A stretch of 64,000 nucleotides of DNA from Trichobilharzia szidati (Eukaryota; Platyhelminthes; Trematoda; Strigeidida; Schistosomatidae): NCBI GenBank assembly GCA_944472155.2, contig OX235279.1:51681564-51745563 (forward strand). Reading direction: 5' to 3'. Position numbers and translations under genes: made by a program. Below, piece after piece: positions 34,575 to 46,059 of the stretch (the first letter of the stretch is position 1; each line of letters opens with the position of its first letter). The notes under the pieces are model-generated. The model made no database searches, was not told the origin of the DNA, and worked only from the letters and a program-made list of their open reading frames with translations.

Positions 34575-35109
34575 TATTCATCACGATTTCAATGCATTAC
34601 TGGAAGTATTCGTTAAAATATACACACTTTAATCTGATTCACCTTTTTTATTCCATTATATAAACATTTCTGCTTATATTCTTTAAGTTTATCAGGTCAT
34701 CCATAGATTCGAAGTACCTGTTCTTATCTTAAATAACACGTTGGATGGTATTTTTAAATAAATACTAATCACGAAAGCTATTGCAGATGAATGGTGTTAG
34801 GTGAAACTTTCGGAAAATGTCATTTGGAATTATCAGAGTCTAGTAAATCGGATAATAATTATATTATGTAATGAAAGCGGTCATCTAAAAAAAATAGACG
34901 AATTTTCTACATGACGAAATATATCTTATCAATTGATTTCTTCTTGAATTTTTCAACTTGATTTCAACTCACCGAAAATGTTGTTTGATTCAGGTTTGAC
35001 TACAACTTAAAGTATTTATGAGAACTGCATCTTTATTGAGTATAAGTAGCCTTTAAATGTGAGAAGAAGTATACTGTCATTCTGACATATTTTTTTGAGT
35101 ATTTACAAA

Positions 35110-36025
35110 AAATTAAGGAAATTCACGAGTACTGACAGAAGAATTGTGTGCAGTTTATCGCCGTGTACCTGTTTTCTTTACATACGTTTACAAAATAAGC
35201 TTTAAGAAGTCAGTAGCAGGGCGAACTCTAAACAAGACAAAGTTTATCGGGGAAAAGGCTGTCTTCATTCAAATTGATTTAAAAGGTGACAATATTGCAG
35301 AAGTAATCAATAGAAGATTGAATGTGTCACTAGCCAGAATCTATCCTGCAGCTAAGTTGGTTTCCGTCTATCGGAAAAAGTGCTATTTGGTGCAATCAAA
35401 AGTCAACAAATATTCTTCTCATATCAACTCCAATTGTGTATACAAATTTACATTTATCCGCTGAATCAGTTACTTTGGAAGAACAGAAAGAAGGGCATCC
35501 CTCCGATTTTTTGAACAAGCACCAAAAAGACTATGTCTCAAGGAAACAAATGTCGTAGCCAGGCATCTCCTTGACACGAGTTATGAGGTGGGCGTCGCAA
35601 GATCGCTCAAAATTATCAATAAGCAAAAGAGTTCAGTTCTCTTTAAGTTTGCCAAAGTAATCTCCATCCAGCGCCTGAAATCCGATTTATGCATTCAGAA
35701 AGAAGTGGCTATCAATCCTTCTTTACCCTGGTAACTGGACGTTTTCATCCTCTCTTTCATGGGATTACGCAACGCCAAAAGTTTGGATTGTGGATGAGTA
35801 TTATTGTTTGGAATAAAGTGATCATTATTATTATTATTATTAGCAGCACTGTATGCAGACACTGAGTTTTTGTTTAAAAATGAGCACTGTGCAAGAACGT
35901 TAAAACTGTTTCTGTAGATAAACTTAATAATGGCTTAGGGCTGTATGAGCACCTGATGAGAAGCCAACGAAAAAAATGATGGTACCATTGTATTCTGCAA
36001 AAATTGTTGTTGTTGCTTTATTCAA
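35110..36025 (+). pseudogene. PLE family A: linker, endonuclease and 3' end
   Basis: 35144-35464 encodes KAVFIQIDLKGDNIAEVINR and SVYRKKCYLVQSKVN, then NSNCVYKFTFIR; after a stop the frame continues ISYFGRTERRASLRF (GIY-YIG core as YFG) and ARHLLDTSYEV, ending at SDLCIQKEVA. It parallels 40270-40746 of the PLE at 38.3-41.2 kb. The 3' end at 35840-36025 matches that element's end at 41060-41215. The RT is missing. Confidence 0.75.
35948..35985 (+). ncRNA. Hammerhead-core-like motif in PLE family A 3' end
   Basis: Reads CTGATGAG, AAGCCAA, CGAAA: the two conserved hammerhead strands in the right order around a seven-base loop. The sister copy at 41126-41162 has ATGATGAG in place of CTGATGAG. 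I could not place a cleavage triplet and stem III convincingly. Confidence 0.25.
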
Positions 36026-37060
36026 AGCTGAATTCTCGCGAAGTAAAAATAATATCATACTGTCATGTTTAATCGTGTGAAACAATGTGATGGTGACTGC
36101 TAGGTTGATATTTTCGCCTATTTTCACTTTAGGAAACAAATATGAAGTAGGTTTTTATAAGGTAAACTTAAAGACCAGACGAAAAACTTTGGCATTTTGA
36201 GTGATATTAGTAGACACGGTATACTCTGTTCGAGATACTTCCTCCACTTTTTCACTTGTTTTAATTTCGACTTTGACTATATGATTTCAGTGTTTAAATT
36301 CTTATGAGGAATTTTTATAAGGCTTTACCCATGCAAATTTTACTACGCAATTACGAAGATTATAATTATTAAGCCGGCTGGGGATTCCTTTGACAAAATG
36401 GGAAGCCAATCACTTGTAAGCCCCTTATTGCTAAATTTCATGCAAGCAGATTTGCATATTCGAAGCATTGTATGTCAGGTTTTCAAAGCCAGCAATTTAC
36501 TGAAACATGAAGTTATATCTTCATTTTTCTTCTCAAGTCTGTTCATCTAAACTGTTACTCCTGAGAAGCTAAGTGAAATGTGTGAGATTTTGTCGAAGAA
36601 ATTCGACTACAAGAAAACATCAGTAAACCTCCGAACTGTGTTAGGTGTTACAAAATCCTGAGTGTGAGGCTTTAGCAATCCACTTCCTATAAATCATATA
36701 CTAATTCGAAACTTATGAAATGCTCAGTTCGGGGTGGAATTTCTCCAAAGTTTATTTTGAAAACCGAAATTATTCAGATCCGAGCATGTGGTCTCTTCGA
36801 TACTACAAATAGCAGTCACAAATTAAAGCACAGTAGCAAGTTGCTGTATGCTGCTGATTGATTGCTACGAGTAGTCTGGTACCACTCAAATCAACCAGTA
36901 GTACTGGCTGGCCGTCTCGAGGTGATCTAAAAACTAGATAAGCGTTCCGCTCGTTTGGGACCAGTTGGATCGGAAGTGTACCTTGTTATCACAGGCCGCT
37001 GCGTGTTCTCACCTTTGTTGTCAGTGTAGTTACTATTAGTATGACTAAGCAAACAAACTG
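36026..37060. other. Unassigned
   Basis: AT-rich, then a slightly more GC-rich part at about 36820-37030; no domain or repeat partner found in the window. Confidence 0.35.
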
Positions 37061-37940
37061 TCTGCACAATTTTATCATCCTACTGACAAATCATCATGAC
37101 TAGTTTACATTTAATTTTTATTTGTAAAGTTGAATATGTACTAGAGTAAAGCCTGATGAAACCCAGTAATCTCATTTTATCTTACATTTTAGGCGACTGT
37201 ACATTATATGTACACGTAAATTATTACCTCTGATTCATTATTTCAATTTTTAGTCAAGTCACGTATTATTTCACAAATGGCTGATATTGTAGGTTTAAGT
37301 CATTTTGATTTTCATGTAGATACTTAGGTCATGTTTATGAGTTAGTCATCTTCATCAAAATAGGAACACACTAGTTCTAGTCAGTAGTTTTGTGAAAATA
37401 ATAAAGTGCCTATGTTGATGGCAGTAATTTCACAGCAGTTTTTATTGCTCTGTCTAACCTGCTTAAGGGATAGACATTTATTTATTTTGTTTATTTGGTT
37501 ATTCTATGTACCTTTCCCTTATTACTACAATTATTATTATTATTCTCACTGTGAATTATTTCCACTTGTCATTTTAAACCAAAAATTATTAATTTTTATT
37601 TTTACAACATTTAATTCTATCATATCAAATTTCACACCATGTTAAGTAACATTTTATATTTGCCTACTAATCCTATAATTATGTACCCCTTTCCAAAATC
37701 TATACACCTTATGTATTATTCTATATATGACATTAATTATTTTGCCACTTGACATTGAACTATGATTATAATCACAGATATTTTAATTGCATTTCATACT
37801 ATTATTATTTCACGTATTCACACCTTTGACTTAATTGCCTAGCCGGATATAATTTCTTTATAAAACCATGTATATAAGATTGTACAGCCTGATAATAAAT
37901 TCGTTAAAAAAAGAGTCTCTTCGCTGAATATTGTGTTCTT
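37060..37940 (+). repeat. PLE family B: 3' UTR and terminus
   Basis: 37060-37200 shares a stretch with 29800-29960 ('tgacaaatca', 'gagtaaagcctgatga'). From 37500 the TTA-rich UTR runs to 'agcctgataataaattcg', the AAGAG/CTCTT hairpin and 'cgctgaatattgtg' at 37935. A frame at 37406-37645 is not domain-bearing. Confidence 0.6.
37885..37926 (+). ncRNA. Hammerhead-like fold at PLE family B terminus (degenerate)
   Basis: CAGC (37885-37888) can pair with GCTG (37923-37926). Between them are CTGATAA, a weak hairpin, an AAAA where GAAA is expected, an AAGAG/CTCTT hairpin and TTC just before GCTG. The placement fits a hammerhead, but the core is altered. Sister copies: 12197-12240 (minus), 12487-12530, 46078-46125 (minus). 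Confidence 0.3.
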
Positions 37941-37971
37941 AATGCCTAAGAATCAAACTATGTCGTCTTGT

Positions 37972-38210
37972 CGTGCGTCAGTGACACAGTGGTAGAATGC
38001 TTGCCAACCACGCATGTGGTTTTGGGTTCGATTCCCGATAGACACACTCCTGGCTTAGAGAGCTAAGCCAGTAATAAGACTGGTAAAGGGGGAAGTTTGG
38101 ACATGACGTTAGCAACTTCATCCCTTAAAAATTCACACCACTGTTATTGAAACTCTAAAGATCTAACTTGAAGTCCTATGTTCCACTGGGAACGTATGGA
38201 AGTAAGAAAA
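37972..38210 (+). repeat. tRNA-Gly-like SINE (family G)
   Basis: Best-kept family G copy: 'gtgcgtcagtgacacagtgg', TAGAATGCTTGCCAACCAC, GGGTTCGATTCCC, 'taataagactggtaaagg', 'agtttggacatgacgttagc', 'accactgttattgaaactct', 'aacttgaagtcctatgttcc' and 'actgggaacgtatgg'. The head is tRNA-Gly-like. Confidence 0.85.
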
Positions 38211-38470
38211 GAAAAGAAAAGATGTCATCCTGTTACTGAACATAGCAATTAAAATTTCAACTCAGTAATATTCAGATTTGTTAGGTTCAGGCTATCGAGT
38301 GATAAGAATCAGCTTATGCCTTATAGTATGATACATCGTGTGGTCGGATGACTGTAAAATTTCGTCAGTTTTTTCTCACCTTAGTCTGGGTCAAGTCGCC
38401 AATCAGTCAGAATATTTATTTTTCACCTACCTTAGTCGAATCGCCTATGAATTGAAACAGTCTATTTGCA

Positions 38471-40297
38471 ATGCTCTGCGCCGATTTTAAAGTGGCAAAA
38501 TTTTACGACGAATGCTTGCGATCCCACTGCTTTCCTCGCCATCTCATCAAGCCAATACATACTTGCAAATTACCGCCCTCTCTCAAAAACCTTCGATGTA
38601 TTAGGAAATCGTATACTGAATCAACAGAATCTCTGATTTCAAAATTGAGAACTAAAGCGTTATCCTTCGATGGTGTCGTCAATAGTTTGAATATAGTATG
38701 CCGGATCAAATTCATCAATTTCAATCTAAAGCCTAAACAGAAAACATGTGTAAATTTTTATAAAACTCTTTCGAAATCCCTGACGAAGGAGAAACTATAG
38801 GACGTTTTCCCAGAAAATCCCGAGGAGTTTGTGTATAATCTGTCAAGTCTGAATTTAAGCCGCATTGAAATGGAAGCGCTTTTCCTCGGATTTAACTTTC
38901 ATATTCAGAATAACTTTGTCAAAAGAACAGATGTCGCAGCTCAATTCGAAAACTTATTCTATCAGCTGACTGATCTTACTCCAGTTGATAAGGACGAGAA
39001 GAGCTGGTTCAAATCTAAGCTGGTCGATGTTGCAAATCAACACCTCATTTCACCAAAGTCATTTTCCAAAATCCCCTCAGAAGAGCATCAAAAAGCATTG
39101 AAAGCTCTCAGAAATAATGACAAAATCGCCATACTGCGACCTGACAAAGGCTCAGGAGTGGTGCTAATGGATAAAGATGACTATATCTCAAGGATGAAAA
39201 CTGTGCTGAATGACCCATTGAGGTTTAAAGTCGACGACTGCCAGAAAGACAAGACAGATGCAGTTGAAAAATGCATCACAAGCGTACTGAAAGATCTTCT
39301 ACAGAAGAAATTGGCTGAAAACAGCACATACAACTAATTGAAACCCCCAGGGTCCCGTTTGACGTATATGTATGGCCTTTCAAAGACACACAAGAAAGAA
39401 GTCCCTCCTAGACCTATAGTTTCGATGACCAACTCGCCTCAACTTAAGGTTGCCCGTTGGCTTGCGGAGAAACTGGAACCCATTCGCCGATGGCTAGCTG
39501 TGCACACCATAAAAGACTCATTTCATTTCGCCAAAAGTGTGAATCACATAAACGTTTCAAATAAGTTCATGGCGTCATTTGATGCAACCTACTTGTTCAC
39601 AGTGATCCCAATCAATGAAACCATTGAGATCATTTGTCAACAGTCTGATCTTCAACTACCAGAGTCAGAATTCAAACGCCTACTACTAATGTGTACCATG
39701 GGTGTACAATTCCAGTTTGACAACACTCTTTACCGATAAATAAATGGTGTAGCTATGTACAGTCCACTTAGCCCTGTTTTAGCAGATATCTTCATGTCAA
39801 ACCTTGAGAAAACAAAGTTGAAGCATACAATAGACCAAACAACTTCCTGTTGTCGATATGTCGATGACACATTTGTAGTATGTAACAACGAAAGCTACGC
39901 CTCCTACCTACTCAGATTATTCAACAACGCATATACAAATATTGTATTTACTATGGAACATGAAAATGATGGAAATTTCCATTTCATTGACATCGCCATA
40001 CAACGCTTAGAAGGTTGTTTTCTCCAAAGGTCAATTTACTGAAACCTGACATAGAATCGACAATATTTGCATTTTAATAGTTTTTGTCCAAATAGCTATA
40101 AACGAGCACTAGTCAAGACTCTATACTACAGAAAAAGGAGGATATGCTCTGCAGAGAAACAAGGGGAGGAATTTACGATTCTCGAAAAGGTGCTGAAAAA
40201 CAATGGTTATCCTCAAAGATTCATTAACAAATATGAAGATGTGAAGGCTCAAATACCAAACAAATCACAGTTAAAAAGCCTGTCTTTATTCAACTAG
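38471..40297 (+). pseudogene. PLE reverse transcriptase (family A), stop-interrupted
   Basis: RT copies the element's RNA at a nicked target. Motifs in order: N-terminal PLE region (38471-38830); RPDKGSGVVLMDKDDY (about 39140-39185); SRLTYMYGLSKTHKKE and RPIVS (39350-39425); motif A SFDATYLFTVIP (about 39576); motif B GVAMYSPLSPVLADIFM (39748-39798, with Y for the usual G); catalytic CRYVDDTFVV (39855-39880); FHFIDIAIQR (39978-40008); decayed RKPTWxxQY (about 40030-40060). All stops are in the same frame and most are single-base (for example TAA at 39737 in place of a Gln codon). No intact protein is made. Confidence 0.9.
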
Positions 40298-40750
40298 ATT
40301 TTAAAGGTGAAAACATTGCAGCAGTGGTCAACAGAAGGCTGAATACGCCACTAACCAGAGCCTACCCTGCAGCTAAGTTGGCTCCCTTCTATCGGACGAT
40401 ATGCTCTTTGGCGCGGTCGAAAGTCGACAGATACCCTTCTAATGTTAACTCCAACTGTGTATACAAATTAACGTGTATCTGCTGGAGCAGTTACACTGGG
40501 AGAACAGAAAGAAGGCCACACCTCCGATTTTCTGAAAGTGTGCCGAAAAGCCAACGTCTCAAGGGAACAAACTCTTATAGCAGCGCTATTACCAGACATC
40601 TCCTCGATATGGGTCATGAGGTGGAAATCCCGAAATCCTTCAAAATTATCAATAGACAAAGGAGCTTGATTCTCCTCGTTTCCCGAAGCAATTTCTATCA
40701 AACTCTTGGAACCAGATTTATGTGTTCAGAAAGAAGCAGTTATTAGTCTT
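40290..40750 (+). pseudogene. PLE GIY-YIG endonuclease (family A)
   Basis: Begins in a shifted frame with FKGENIAAVVNRRLNTPL, then NSNCVYKLTCICWSSYTGRT, where YIG has become YTG, then RxHLRFxE, ITRHLLDMGHEVEIPKSFKI and a last frame shift before the LCxQKEA-type end. This domain is C-terminal to RT in canonical PLEs, as here. Confidence 0.85.
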
Positions 40751-41534
40751 TCCTTGCCCTGGTAACTGGATGTCTTAATTCTCTCATTTTATTATGTAGT
40801 CTTTGGCTTTAACCTCATCTACTTTTATAATTTGTAATTTTCCTTGTCTCTTGTTTTTATGAATTGAGCTGAACTCAGTACATTGTTACTTTTTTTAGTC
40901 ACTCTGCATCTTACGCATCCCTCATCTCTTTTACGTAACTCCTTTACCATTGTCTGCATACATTTATTTTGTTTAAACTTGAATTGCCTGTGTAAAAGCT
41001 ACATAAGCGCAATTTTCTGAGAACTGTTCACCAATTGTGGAACATTCTGTCAACTGACATCATGTAAAATTTGCAAGTGTGTTAAAACTTTTCTGTACAC
41101 AAACCTCATAATTTATTCAGGCTATAAGCAGATGATGAGAAGCCAACGAAATAAATGATGGTACTATATTATTCTGCACAAACCACTGTTGTTCTTGCTT
41201 TATTCAAAAAAAGAATATGTAAAAATGACGTGTTTTTCTAATAAGATTGTATCCTAGCCATCACAGACCAAGTCCTTGTCTTCTTTGATATTTGCATGAC
41301 TCGGTGAAGTAGAAGGTACCACGGACGAATATGTGCACCTAGCATATCAGCTGGTTTGTTCATTGAGTTAGTATTATTATACCTAAGCATAAATCCACTC
41401 AGTCATTCCAGATATCAGCGAGATCACAACATTAGGATCAGTTTCACAAAGCTCACATGCAAAATAAAACCTCAAAACAAAGTGGGCATTAAATTACAGA
41501 GAGCAAGTATTTGAGCAACACATTTCGAACAGTC

Positions 41535-41705
41535 TGATCACACACGGACTTATCATAGGACTCTCACCGACCATGCACATGGTCCGGGGTTCGATCCTCT
41601 GCCGACGCACAACCGATATCAATGGTCGGCTACCGGTATCACATGCTGAAAATTCCATACTTGTACCGAAAATACAGTGTGGAGTCAAGCTGTATAAAAA
41701 AAATA
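41535..41705 (+). repeat. tRNA-derived SINE (family T)
   Basis: 'actctcaccgaccatgcaca', GGTTCGATCCTC, 'gatatcaatggtcggctacc' and 'gtggagtcaagctgtataaa'. The first 20-25 bases of the head are degraded. Confidence 0.75.
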
Positions 41706-41859
41706 TGAAATTATTAAAGAGTTAAGAGGTGAGACAACGAACTTAGATCAAGTTAAAAGGACACACTGATGTAACAATGACGATTACTAAACCAAATAAA
41801 AGAGGTAATAGTACGTCTACCCTGGTGACAAAATAAAGTTTACCGAGGAAGGTTTAGTG

Positions 41860-42990
41860 TGATGACGAATTGTTTTTGAACGCATAAAGTTGGTTTAAAC
41901 TTCCTGATTGCTAGGGCCTCCACAGACTTTGGAATACCCGCAAATACATTTTATAGATAGGTTTAAAAGACGTATAAATGTCAATTTTGTGTCCTGTCTC
42001 TATGATATGTTTCGCAATAGAGGAGCTACGTCTCCTATTCTCACCACTAATGAGTTCTGGGGATTATATTTGCTTCTGCGCCTAGCCCTTACTTGAAGAG
42101 ACCAATGAGTCCTTCCTATTTTTGTATGGTAACATGTAATTTCAAATTGGAAAATACACTGGGATGTGACATTATTTTTCACATGTTCAAAGGGCTTAGA
42201 TGGATATATGGGCTTCACATGCTCAATTATTATGATCTTAGCTGCATAAAAATTCCTTTTAAAAGGAAGGTTCAATCTTCGTCTAGTTGTCAAGCTGCTA
42301 TGATCACTCAAATAGGGTAGCTTGATGTACACGTCCTTCTTAGTGGTGAGTTGGTGAGTGAATCTCGGTATTCTGACTGCTTTATATCTCCTAATGAATT
42401 TGTTTGGATAATTATTATCGACCAGAGCTTATGTCAACTTTTTTTCTTCCTCATCAAGTATGTCTTCGGTGCATATTCGTTGGATTCTACTGAAGAGGAA
42501 CCTTACTATGGTTCTTTTGTACCTAAGAGGGCAAACACTGTGACAGTTACGATACTGTCCTGTCCAGTTAGGTTTTCTAAAAATAGATCGTCTAAGTGAT
42601 ACATCAGGTCGTCGATCAAGCAATATATCTAGGGAAGATAAACAATCATCTAAACTTCATTCATTCGATTTAAAATTAAGGTTGGTAGAACAGGGCTATC
42701 ACTTATGATTACAATGTCGTCTCCATACCTTCTATAAAGTGGCACATTTACGATTAAATCTTTTTATAAACTATCAGTGTACGACATATAGATATCTGCT
42801 AAAAGGGGGCCTAACTGACTCTCCATAGTAACACCCTTGATCTGACGGGAAATAATTGCCTTCAAATAAAAACCTAACGTTGCTAGTACATAGATGTAAT
42901 AAATCCCTTAAATAAGATATAGGGAACGAGATGAAAAGCTAGTTAGTAGAATTATTGCACCCAGTCAAAACACAGTTCTGTAAGTATGTA
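41860..42990 (-). pseudogene. PLE family C: RT C-terminal part plus endonuclease
   Basis: Read on the minus strand: RT motif B relic (LGPLLADI-like after a frame break, about 42780-42830), YRRYGDD-type catalytic box (about 42725-42745), FRKPNWTGQYRNCHSVCPLR and YKRTIVRFLFSRIQRICTED (42480-42590), then CIFQFEITCYHTKIGRTHWS with a degraded GIY-YIG core (about 42110-42170). This family differs in sequence from A and B. Confidence 0.8.
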
Positions 42991-43004
42991 ATTGAAGATG
43001 CTTT

Positions 43005-43485
43005 TCTTATTCCTTTGCATTCCCGGTGGAAAACAGGGCTTCAAGATCTAGCTTCCAAACACACACTGTTTTACAGTAATATTAATTGGTGACGTTTCGA
43101 GCACAAATTATTGCTCATAATCATATTAAGTCACTCAAGTTCCTCATGTATATAAATGAAGTTAAAAAGTTGTGTTAGTGACTTGGTATGATTGTGAGTA
43201 ATAGCTGGTGCTCGAAACGTCATCAGTTAATGTTAGTGTACAACAGTGTTTGATTTATCAAAATAAAATCTTATCCATAATGGAGTTATGCCCTACCACA
43301 GTGCCCTTGTTTTATACTTATATCAACTTTAGCTTTGAAGTTTCCGGAGCAGTGGTGTTGCTTTATGGAGTGGGATTATAACCGGCTAAGGAAAGTAAAG
43401 GTGTGTGCCGGCAGGGACTCAAACCTCGGACTGTATACATGGTCGACCAGCACCCTACTGCTGAACCACCAACGCACAATAGAAA
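43005..43485 (-). repeat. tRNA-Gly-like SINE (family G), split by a PLE insertion
   Basis: The tail lies at 43005-43053 (reverse of 'gttttccaccgggaatgc' and 'gatcttgaagccc') and the body and head at 43330-43485 (B-box-like GGTTTGAGTCCC). The intervening 43054-43329 is a PLE fold-back; TAGCTT is repeated at both edges. Confidence 0.75.
43054..43329. repeat. Short PLE fold-back inserted in a SINE
   Basis: The inverted arms (about 43054-43146 and 43187-43252) both carry the GACGTTTCGAGCAC / GTGCTCGAAACGTC motif, and the plus copy continues to 'taccacagtgcccttg', the same 3' end as the PLE at 20230-20245. TAGCTT at 43048-43053 and 43330-43335 is a likely target duplication. Confidence 0.75.
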
Positions 43486-43609
43486 TCTTTTAGGAAATTC
43501 ATACCATAAATTTAAATTTTAAATTTGATGGCATAATCTACAGACAAGTGGATGGCGTGGTACGATGGACTCCCCGTTAGATCCCATGTTAAATATCTTT
43601 TCAAATAAA

Positions 43610-43935
43610 CTATAAAACGGTCCTTTAAACAATTTCATCAGAAAATTCCCATTTCACTACCGATGTATGGATGAATCATCCATCGTTTGTGAAGATGATT
43701 TAGACACGTTCTCAATAACAGATCAATTTAATGGGGTGCATTTAAATATTCAGTTCACATTTGAAGAAGAATTCCAAGGTGAAATTGCCTTTTCTGATGT
43801 CCTACTCACGAGAAAGGAATATTTTAGTAGGAAAAGACATTTGCAGACAGGACACTACACACATTCATTTAAAATAACCAGAGCTATTTGTGTACGGAAG
43901 AAACAGGCCCAGCTAGTCACTGTTAATACACTGGC
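43610..43935 (+). pseudogene. PLE RT C-terminal fragment
   Basis: The frame starting at 43667 reads IQFTFEEEFQGEIAFSDVLL then TRKE and, after a short gap, HLQTGHYTHSF, equivalent to the last RT motif (FLDV) and the TGQYTxF block of PLEs. The YVDD box upstream is degraded to CMDESSI. No endonuclease follows. Confidence 0.65.
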
Positions 43936-44690
43936 CTGTTATCGATCCTATAAATTCATAAATTATGTATTACTTTCCTTGGCTTATCTGACATTCAATT
44001 TAGTGTTATATTTATGCACATTATCACTAACAGATGCTCTTGAGGTATAATCTATGGATATTACTGATTCAATGTTGTTTAATATACTAATTTTGTGAAT
44101 TATTATGGTCGTATAATTGCCGAACTTGATCAAAAAGTAATCAACACGAACATTCTTAGTTCAATCACCAGTCTTATTTTGAATTTTTAATAAGCATCTT
44201 CGATCAATTAACTGTGCATAAAATACATAAACTTAGAGGTCGAGAAGTAAATTTCCCCCTGACGATGATACACTGAGTGCTACGATCATCATCATCGGTT
44301 GTTTATAAGTGTGGAAGCATGATTTTTAACCTTTTACTGTTCACAATGATCCCTATTTCCCGGACATCTGAATCCTCGATAACTAGCATTTAAGATCACT
44401 GTATTTCTACGCAATAGGGTATTTGAACTGACTCTACCTAACTACTATAGGTTGAGTTTGCTGACTATACTTTTATGCTCAAAAATAAAACATGCCTACG
44501 TGTAAGAATATTACACTCATTCGACATTAGTTTGTGTGAACTGATTGAGACTTAGTTTTAACGGAGAACTCTGCACAGAAGTGCACCAGTGTATATTACA
44601 ACACCCCATTTAGTAAACAAAGGTAAACATAAAAGAGATTCAAAAGAACTATAATGAGCAGAAACGTACAAGAGAAAGAATAGTAACTTA
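43936..44690. other. Unassigned
   Basis: No recognised content; the frame continuing to 44050 has a hydrophobic tail but no domain. Confidence 0.35.
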
Positions 44691-44695
44691 TAAAA

Positions 44696-44928
44696 ATTGG
44701 GGTCGCGCTAAAATCACGAATTGGTAGAAGTTAGAATTCATGAGCCATTGAATCGGGTCCCAGTGGTTGAATGGTATACGAGCTTGCCTTGTAACCGGAA
44801 GGTCCTGGGTTCGAATCCCAGTGGGTGCGTACTGCCGATGATTCCCAAACTAGGATGAAACAGCTGTCCAGTACTCCCTGGTTTTCAATGTTTCTCTAAC
44901 TGATATCAGTCCGTGATCAACTCGTAAA
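44696..44928 (+). repeat. SINE-H: tRNA-like SINE with hammerhead-like module
   Basis: 'cgaattggtagaagttagaa', head TCCCAGTGGTTGAATGGTA, B box GGTTCGAATCCC, module at 44828-44875 and 3' end 'cagtccgtgatcaactcgta'. The same 3' end appears in the copy at 53480, so the two form a subfamily. Confidence 0.8.
44828..44875 (+). ncRNA. Hammerhead-like module of SINE-H (44.8 kb)
   Basis: Stem I GTACTG/CAGTAC is a perfect six-base pair; core CCGATGA (one change from CTGATGA); stem II TTCC/GGAT with a weakened closing pair; GAAA; ACAGCTGT hairpin; C just before CAGTAC. The layout is that of a type I hammerhead with a very short stem III, as in Sm-alpha. Confidence 0.65.
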
Positions 44929-44929
44929 A

Positions 44930-46055
44930 AAATTTAAGGGTTTAATGGATACGTGAAATTACAGAGAGTGAATGTATCTGCGCCATTGAGAAAGATTTCA
45001 GGCTATTTCATTACTAACAGTCTCTAGCCACCGATTCTTAGGATCCCTACCAACGCAACCAGGCAATCTACACCTCATCTCTCCATGTGGTTGGATGAAA
45101 TTAACTGTCAGAATCCTCATGAAATGATGCCAGATTTTTGTTCGACTGACCCGAACTCAACCCCATGTCGGCTAACATAACCCTCGTAGAAGGAAGAGTT
45201 GGCTTGGCACACGTGACACATGTCTGAACCATCTCAATCTCTACTACTTGCTGAGTAAAAGTAAATAAAGACACATAGAAACAGAGACAATTACAAAATA
45301 TCCATTTCAAATTGAGAGATTTAAAGAATGTTTTTATGAACTGAAGAACAGAATTGATGACGTAATGCAGTCAGTTATTACTCAATAACCCAGTACTGGG
45401 GGCTATGAGCCTTATTTAATGTAGGAGGGCTAATGAAACTACTAAGTTACCTAGGCTGAAGCGGACGAGGCGGAACGATGATGTAATGGTAATTGAGAAC
45501 TGTTTTTATGGGGTTGCGTTATCTGAGCTGGATAGTTAATTTGCAAATTACGTATATATACATAAATATTCACTAATTTACCTTACTTGAATCAACTGAC
45601 ATCTTATGCGATTACATTTCCACACATAACTTTTACATCCCGTTCTCTATATCTTATTTAAGAGATTTATTACTGCTATGCAATTGTGTTCATTTAACCA
45701 TATTACATATTATCATGAGATGAAATGTCTTCATACGTTTTAGTAATTATTTATCTCTTCTTTTATAGATTCGATATCTGTCTTAACGTAATTAGTCTTA
45801 CAAATTCAACTGTCGCAAATTCATCTCGACATTCGTGTGGCCTGTATAGGTTAGATGATGGTAAACTGGCAAGATAGTTTGTGCTAAAAAATGCTAAAAT
45901 ATAGTTCCATAATGCGAAGGCATAATACTTGTAAATGAAGAAAGTGAAGGATCTTTTGATGTCGTGTAACAGTAAAAGGATAAATTTAATCAATGAAAAA
46001 ATATCAAGGTTATATCGGAAATTCACGGAAAACACCCATCCAGACATGAATATAA
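44930..46055. other. Mostly unassigned; a possible PLE RT scrap at 45640-45720
   Basis: 'ctctatatcttatttaagag' resembles the reverse of 42885-42920 in the family C PLE. The stretch at 45000-45250 is more GC-rich and has the look of a dispersed repeat, but it has no partner in this window. Confidence 0.35.
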
Positions 46056-46059
46056 GAAC

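Larger units (their letters stand above)
38300..41215 (+). mobile_element. Penelope-like element, family A, nearly whole
   Basis: One frame runs from 38471 to 40297 with only a handful of in-frame stops, followed by a frame shift into the endonuclease. The 3' UTR ends near 41215 with 'gttgttcttgctttattc', matching the copy ending at 36025. Long terminal repeats were not found; the 5' boundary is approximate. Confidence 0.85.
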
